Shown: positions 5,738 to 8,595 of the stretch, in pieces
Position numbering within the stretch: position 1 is the first letter of the stretch
Layout of the letters: every line of letters starts with the position of its first letter
Program-made: the position numbers and the translations under genes
The notes under the pieces: model-generated
The model's database searches: none
Told to the model about the DNA's origin: nothing
Seen by the model: the letters and a program-made list of their open reading frames with translations, nothing else
Assembly (NCBI GenBank): GCA_946623205.1
Contig: CAMOQV010000049.1
Span: 1-8,595 of the forward strand
Origin: an uncultured Clostridia bacterium
GTDB taxonomy: Bacteria > Bacillota > Clostridia > Christensenellales > UBA3700
Direction of reading: 5' to 3'
Length of the DNA stretch: 8,595 nt

Positions 5738-6220
5738 ATGGCAAGAGGAAGAAGAAGTCCATTAGGAACATTAATATTAATTTTATTTGTTCTTATATTA
5801 ATTGCAGTTATTGTTGGTGGTGTATTTGAAATTGCTATCGCCCCAGTTCCAAGCAGCATTAAATCAACTCTAGAGAGCGACAAGATTAGTGTTGAAGTGT
5901 ATGATCAAGATTTAGTTCTTACAACTTCAGGAAGAGCTGCAGCAGTAGCTGCACTTGCAGTGTATGGTTATACAAATACATCTTTAACAGATAAAGTAGA
6001 TATATCAGTTGAAATTGCATATACGCAAGAAAAAGATGGAGCAACAAATACATATAGAGCAATTGTTATTTATTTTGATTCTATGAGTGATGCTATTACA
6101 GCTATGAAAGGCATAAAAGATAAAGTTAAGGAAGATCAAAGAGTAACAATGTTTAGAGGTAATACATTAATCATTGGTCAAAAGCCAGCAGTATTACAAA
6201 CTTATAGAGTAATTCATTAA
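5738..6220 (+). CDS. Unrecognised membrane-anchored protein, 160 residues
   Basis: I do not recognise the family. The N-terminus is basic (R3, R5, R6), followed by one strongly hydrophobic segment at about 11-30. There is no cysteine anywhere, so it is not a lipoprotein. This suggests a single-pass protein, N-terminus inside, with residues 31-160 outside the membrane; a cleavable signal is less likely but not excluded. The outer part contains VDISVEIAYTQ (87-97), TYRAIVIYFDS (105-115), a helix-like MSDAITAMKGIKDKVKED (116-133) and RVTMFRGNTLIIGQ (135-148). That is a strand-strand-helix-strand order resembling a small alpha/beta sandwich. An alanine-rich stretch, GRAAAVAALAV (65-75), precedes it. 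GAGGT (5728-5732) lies five bases before the ATG. The gene has its own promoter and its own terminator, so it is probably a single-gene unit. Function unknown. Confidence 0.85.
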   Translation: MARGRRSPLGTLILILFVLILIAVIVGGVFEIAIAPVPSSIKSTLESDKISVEVYDQDLVLTTSGRAAAVAALAVYGYTNTSLTDKVDISVEIAYTQEKDGATNTYRAIVIYFDSMSDAITAMKGIKDKVKEDQRVTMFRGNTLIIGQKPAVLQTYRVIH

Positions 6221-6225
6221 TCTAA

Positions 6226-6253
6226 AAGGGCGTTTTAAACGCCCTTAATTTTT
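6226..6253 (+). terminator. Rho-independent terminator abutting the glycosylase start codon
   Basis: AAGGGCGTTT (6226-6235) and AAACGCCCTT (6237-6246) form a near-perfect inverted repeat, realistically a seven- to eight-pair stem with a small T/A-rich loop. It is followed by AATTTTT (6247-6253). It starts five bases after the stop of the 160-residue gene. The next base after the T run is the A of the glycosylase ATG. Confidence 0.82.
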
Positions 6254-7057
6254 ATGTTTGAAGTAATAAAAAAAGATATTAATATTTTTGATTCGCTACT
6301 TTGCGGTCAGATATTTAGATTCAATAAATTAACTAAGAACACATATGATGTGTGCTCAATTAATGAATATGCAAAAATTGAAGACATAGGCGATAGATAT
6401 ATACTTCAAACTACAAATGACGAATATTTTCAAAAATTCTTAAATTTAGATGTTGATTATAAATCAATTTTAAATGAACTAAGAAAGAATATATATCTAA
6501 AAGATATAATCCCTCAAGATTGCATTCCGTTAAGGATATTAAAACAAGATTTGTTTGAGATGATAATATCGTTTATTGTATCAGCAAATAACAATATCCC
6601 AAGAATAAAAGGAATCATAGATAGATTGTGCAAAGGTGATGGGGAAAATATGGGAACATATTATGCTTTCCCAACCGCTAAAAAGTTAGCAAATAGATCT
6701 ATTGAATATTATGAAAGTATAGGACTTGGATATAGGGCACCATATATTTTAGATACTGCACAAAAAATTGCTAGCGGGGAATTTTCTCTAGCTAAGCTAG
6801 AAGGTATGGAAACTGAGGCTCTAAGAAAGAAGCTTTTAAGCTTAAAAGGTGTTGGCCCAAAGGTTGCAGATTGCATACTATTATTTGGCCTAAATAGATA
6901 CGATGTATTTCCTGTAGATACCTGGATAGAAAAGGTTTATAAAGACATATTTAAAAAAGACAATACGCCTCAAAATATGAGGAAAGATTTAATTAATTTA
7001 TTTGGCAAGTATTCTGGAATTGCCCAACAATATTTATTCTACGCAAAGAGGGGATAG
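6254..7057 (+). CDS. ogg: 8-oxoguanine DNA glycosylase / AP lyase, OGG1 type
   Basis: A base-excision repair enzyme of the HhH-GPD superfamily that removes 8-oxoguanine opposite cytosine and can nick the backbone. It has 267 residues. The N-terminal domain includes LCGQIFRFNK (16-25). KQDLFEMIISFIVSANNNIPRI (97-118) is the helical-domain signature that matches OGG1 QDPxExxxSFIxSxNNN. The helix-hairpin-helix LKGVGPKVADCILL (197-210) carries the catalytic lysine K203. D222 in VFPVDTW, 19 residues later, fits the K249-D268 spacing of human OGG1, and C207 corresponds to human C253. GIAQQYLFY (255-263) is typical near the C-terminus. The form is closer to clostridial OGG1-like enzymes than to MutY or Nth, because there is no iron-sulfur cysteine set. 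The ATG at 6254 gives the expected N-terminus, but no ribosome binding site precedes it, because the terminator occupies that place. No promoter was found nearby. Confidence 0.9.
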   Translation: MFEVIKKDINIFDSLLCGQIFRFNKLTKNTYDVCSINEYAKIEDIGDRYILQTTNDEYFQKFLNLDVDYKSILNELRKNIYLKDIIPQDCIPLRILKQDLFEMIISFIVSANNNIPRIKGIIDRLCKGDGENMGTYYAFPTAKKLANRSIEYYESIGLGYRAPYILDTAQKIASGEFSLAKLEGMETEALRKKLLSLKGVGPKVADCILLFGLNRYDVFPVDTWIEKVYKDIFKKDNTPQNMRKDLINLFGKYSGIAQQYLFYAKRG

Positions 7058-7076
7058 AGCCCTAGAGCGTATTTGT

Positions 7077-7093
7077 AATATGCTACGCATATT
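7077..7093. promoter_or_regulatory. Palindrome overlapping the nfeD promoter, candidate operator
   Basis: AATATGCTACGCATATT is two perfect seven-base arms around TAC. Its right end shares two bases with the -35 hexamer at 7092-7097. There is no T-tract after it, so it is not a normal terminator for the glycosylase gene. Repressor binding here is inferred from position and symmetry. Confidence 0.4.
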
Positions 7094-7120
7094 GACTAAA
7101 AGTTAATTCCAATGTATCAT
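7092..7120 (+). promoter_or_regulatory. Sigma-A promoter of the nfeD-slipin operon
   Basis: TTGACT (7092-7097) and TATCAT (7115-7120) are 17 bases apart, ten of twelve consensus positions. The transcription start is expected near 7127, which gives a leader of about 17 bases before the ATG at 7144. Confidence 0.75.
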
Positions 7121-7131
7121 TATTTATGGTC

Positions 7132-7136
7132 GGAGG
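7132..7136 (+). promoter_or_regulatory. Ribosome binding site that fixes the nfeD start
   Basis: GGAGG lies seven bases before the ATG at 7144. An in-frame ATG at 7126 lies upstream of this site and about at the predicted transcription start, so it cannot plausibly be used; the extra residues MVGGIK would just be the translated ribosome binding site. Confidence 0.85.
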
Positions 7137-7143
7137 CATAAAA

Positions 7144-7596
7144 ATGGAAAATTTTATGGTTTGGATATGGTTGTCGGTCGTGATTATTTCACTAATAATT
7201 GAGCTTTCTACAACTCAATTAGTTTCGATATGGTTCACATTGTCTGGAGCTATATCTTTAGGACTATCTTTTATTCCTTCATTCCCATGGTGGGGACAAG
7301 TATTAGTATTTGCAATTTTGTCAGTTGTATCATGTTTTACTTTAAGACCATTAATAATGAAATGGCAGAAAAAACAAGATAGAGCAACAAATACAAATTT
7401 GGACCTAATTGTTGGGATGTATGTACGTGTACTAAAAAGAGCAGATTTTGATAATCTTGGCGAAGCCAAAATTGGCGACGTTGTATGGAGTATAAAGAGT
7501 CAAGATGGCTCAACACTTGAGGAAAATGAAATAGTTAAAATCGTTGCAATAGAGGGGAATAAGCTTATTGCAACAAAACAAACAAAGGATATATAA
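7144..7596 (+). CDS. Short NfeD-family membrane protein
   Basis: A 150-residue protein of the short NfeD type (without the N-terminal ClpP-like protease domain of long NfeD). Three hydrophobic segments lie at about residues 5-23, 26-45 and 50-72, and are followed by a basic turn (KWQKKQDR). A soluble C-terminal OB-fold domain at about 85-146 includes DLIVGMYVRVL, GDVVWSIKSQDGSTLEENEIVKIVAIEG and a final LIATK strand, the usual NfeD pattern. Such proteins work with the slipin or stomatin encoded next to them, probably docking on it at the membrane. That partner gene follows after 12 bases. The start at 7144 is set by GGAGG at 7132-7136 and by the promoter position. Confidence 0.92.
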   Translation: MENFMVWIWLSVVIISLIIELSTTQLVSIWFTLSGAISLGLSFIPSFPWWGQVLVFAILSVVSCFTLRPLIMKWQKKQDRATNTNLDLIVGMYVRVLKRADFDNLGEAKIGDVVWSIKSQDGSTLEENEIVKIVAIEGNKLIATKQTKDI

Positions 7597-7608
7597 GGAG
7601 AATTAATT

Positions 7609-8583
7609 ATGGTATATTTATTAGCAATGAGCGGTGGTGCTGTATTTGGACTAGTTATTGCAATTATTTTCTTGCTAGCAGCATTCATCTTTATTGGAAG
7701 CGTAAAAATTGTTAGACAAGCAAATGCTATGATAGTTGAACGTTTAGGAAAGTACAATCGTACACTAAACACAGGTTTTCATTTAATAATACCTTTCTTT
7801 GAAAGAGCTTCAAGACCAATTTCTTTAAAAGAAAAGGTTGCAGATTTCAAACCACAACCAGTTATTACAAAGGATAACGTAACAATGCAAATAGACACAG
7901 TTGTTTATTTCCAAATTACAGATCCAAAGTTATATGCATATGGTGTTGAATCTCCAATCGCAGCTATTGAAAATTTAACAGCAACAACACTAAGAAATAT
8001 TGTTGGTGAATTAGAACTTGATGAAACATTGACTTCAAGAGATACTGTAAATAGCAAGATGAGAATCATCTTGGATGAAGCTACAGACCCATGGGGAATC
8101 AAGATTAACAGAGTTGAGTTAAAGAACATTCTTCCACCAAAAGATATTCAAGAAGCAATGGAAAAACAAATGAGAGCTGAACGTGAAAGAAGAGAATCTA
8201 TCTTAAAAGCAGAAGGTGAAAAGAAGTCAGCTATTTTGATTGCAGAAGGTGAAAAAGAAAGTAAGATCTTAAGAGCTCAAGCAGAAAAAGAAGCTAAGAT
8301 TTTGGAAGCTGATGCTAAAAAGCAAGCAAGAATTATGGCTGCTGATGCTGAAAAAGCTGCATACATCGCAGAAGGTGAAGGTAAAGCTAAAGCCATTGAA
8401 TTAATTAACAAGGCAGATCCAAGTGCTAAATACATCACACTTGAAGGCTATGAAGCATTAAAGAAAGTTGCTGATGGACAAGCTACAAAGATTGTAGTTC
8501 CAACTGAACTTTCTAACGTTGCAGGTATTTTAACTAGCGTAAAAGAATTAGTTACAGATAAAAAACCAGCAGAAAAGAAATAA
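7609..8583 (+). CDS. SPFH/Band 7 (slipin/stomatin, QmcA-like) membrane protein
   Basis: A 324-residue SPFH-domain protein, complete in the window. A hydrophobic N-terminal anchor lies at about residues 11-31. The Band 7 domain covers about 33-190, beginning VKIVRQANAMIVERLGKY, with the typical TGFHLIIPFFERA (55-67), DTVVYFQITDPKLYAYGV (96-113) and LTATTLRNIVGELELDE (123-139). A long alanine/glutamate/lysine-rich coiled coil (about 183-262, with repeated AEGEK and AEKEAKIL elements) should drive oligomerisation. The C-terminal part, residues 265-313, ends with a lysine-rich tail. Relatives form large ring- or cage-like assemblies on the inner face or surface of the membrane and organise microdomains or quality control of membrane proteins. 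AGGAG (7596-7600) lies eight bases before the ATG. It is cotranscribed with the NfeD gene. Only 12 bases follow the stop, so its terminator is not in view. Confidence 0.94.
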   Translation: MVYLLAMSGGAVFGLVIAIIFLLAAFIFIGSVKIVRQANAMIVERLGKYNRTLNTGFHLIIPFFERASRPISLKEKVADFKPQPVITKDNVTMQIDTVVYFQITDPKLYAYGVESPIAAIENLTATTLRNIVGELELDETLTSRDTVNSKMRIILDEATDPWGIKINRVELKNILPPKDIQEAMEKQMRAERERRESILKAEGEKKSAILIAEGEKESKILRAQAEKEAKILEADAKKQARIMAADAEKAAYIAEGEGKAKAIELINKADPSAKYITLEGYEALKKVADGQATKIVVPTELSNVAGILTSVKELVTDKKPAEKK

Positions 8584-8595
8584 ATTTTATAGCTT

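Noticed and set aside
7126..7143. ATG at 7126 as the NfeD start
   Set aside because: It lies about at the predicted transcription start and upstream of the GGAGG that serves the ATG at 7144.
182..8129. Minus-strand frames of 60-90 codons inside the plus-strand genes
   Set aside because: They lie opposite well-supported genes, show no family motifs and mirror the codon pattern of the sense strand.

Overview
The window is an AT-rich stretch of a low-GC Gram-positive bacterium, most likely a member of the Bacillota, class Clostridia. The evidence is the base composition (by eye about one third G+C), the strong GGAGG-type ribosome binding sites, textbook sigma-A promoters of the TTGACT-17-TATAAT kind, the prmA-rsmE-mtaB-HIT gene order, and a clostridial-type 8-oxoguanine glycosylase. 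TGA is used as a stop (rsmE, the ATPase gene) and TGG as Trp, which fits the standard code. A species cannot be named from sequence alone. All nine supported protein genes lie on the + strand.

Region 1 (1-4118) is a housekeeping operon. A sigma-A promoter (87-115), preceded by GCGC-centred palindromic repeats (1-83), drives a COG2426 small multidrug export membrane protein, then prmA (ribosomal protein L11 methyltransferase), rsmE (16S rRNA m3U1498 methyltransferase), mtaB (tRNA ms2t6A37 methylthiotransferase) and a HIT-family hydrolase. The genes overlap or nearly touch, and a strong intrinsic terminator (4086-4118) closes the unit. Three consecutive genes modify parts of the translation machinery.

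Region 2 (4119-5609) looks accessory. Five copies of a 19-base core at an exact 33-base period (4131-4281) lead straight into a gene for an AAA+ ATPase with a C-terminal DUF4143/PD-(D/E)XK-like domain. The only good promoter for that gene is built from the array itself: the -35 lies in core 4, the -10 lies where core 5 has diverged, and the ribosome binding site follows core 5. This is the most unusual structure in the window.

Region 3 (5610-7057) holds an unrecognised 160-residue membrane-anchored protein with its own promoter, then an intrinsic terminator whose T-tract directly abuts the start codon of an OGG1-type 8-oxoguanine DNA glycosylase. The glycosylase has no visible ribosome binding site.

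Region 4 (7058-8595) is a two-gene membrane operon: a short NfeD-family protein and an SPFH/slipin protein, a conserved pair thought to organise membrane microdomains. Its promoter has a palindrome overlapping the -35. No rRNA, tRNA, insertion sequence, phage gene or CRISPR array was seen.
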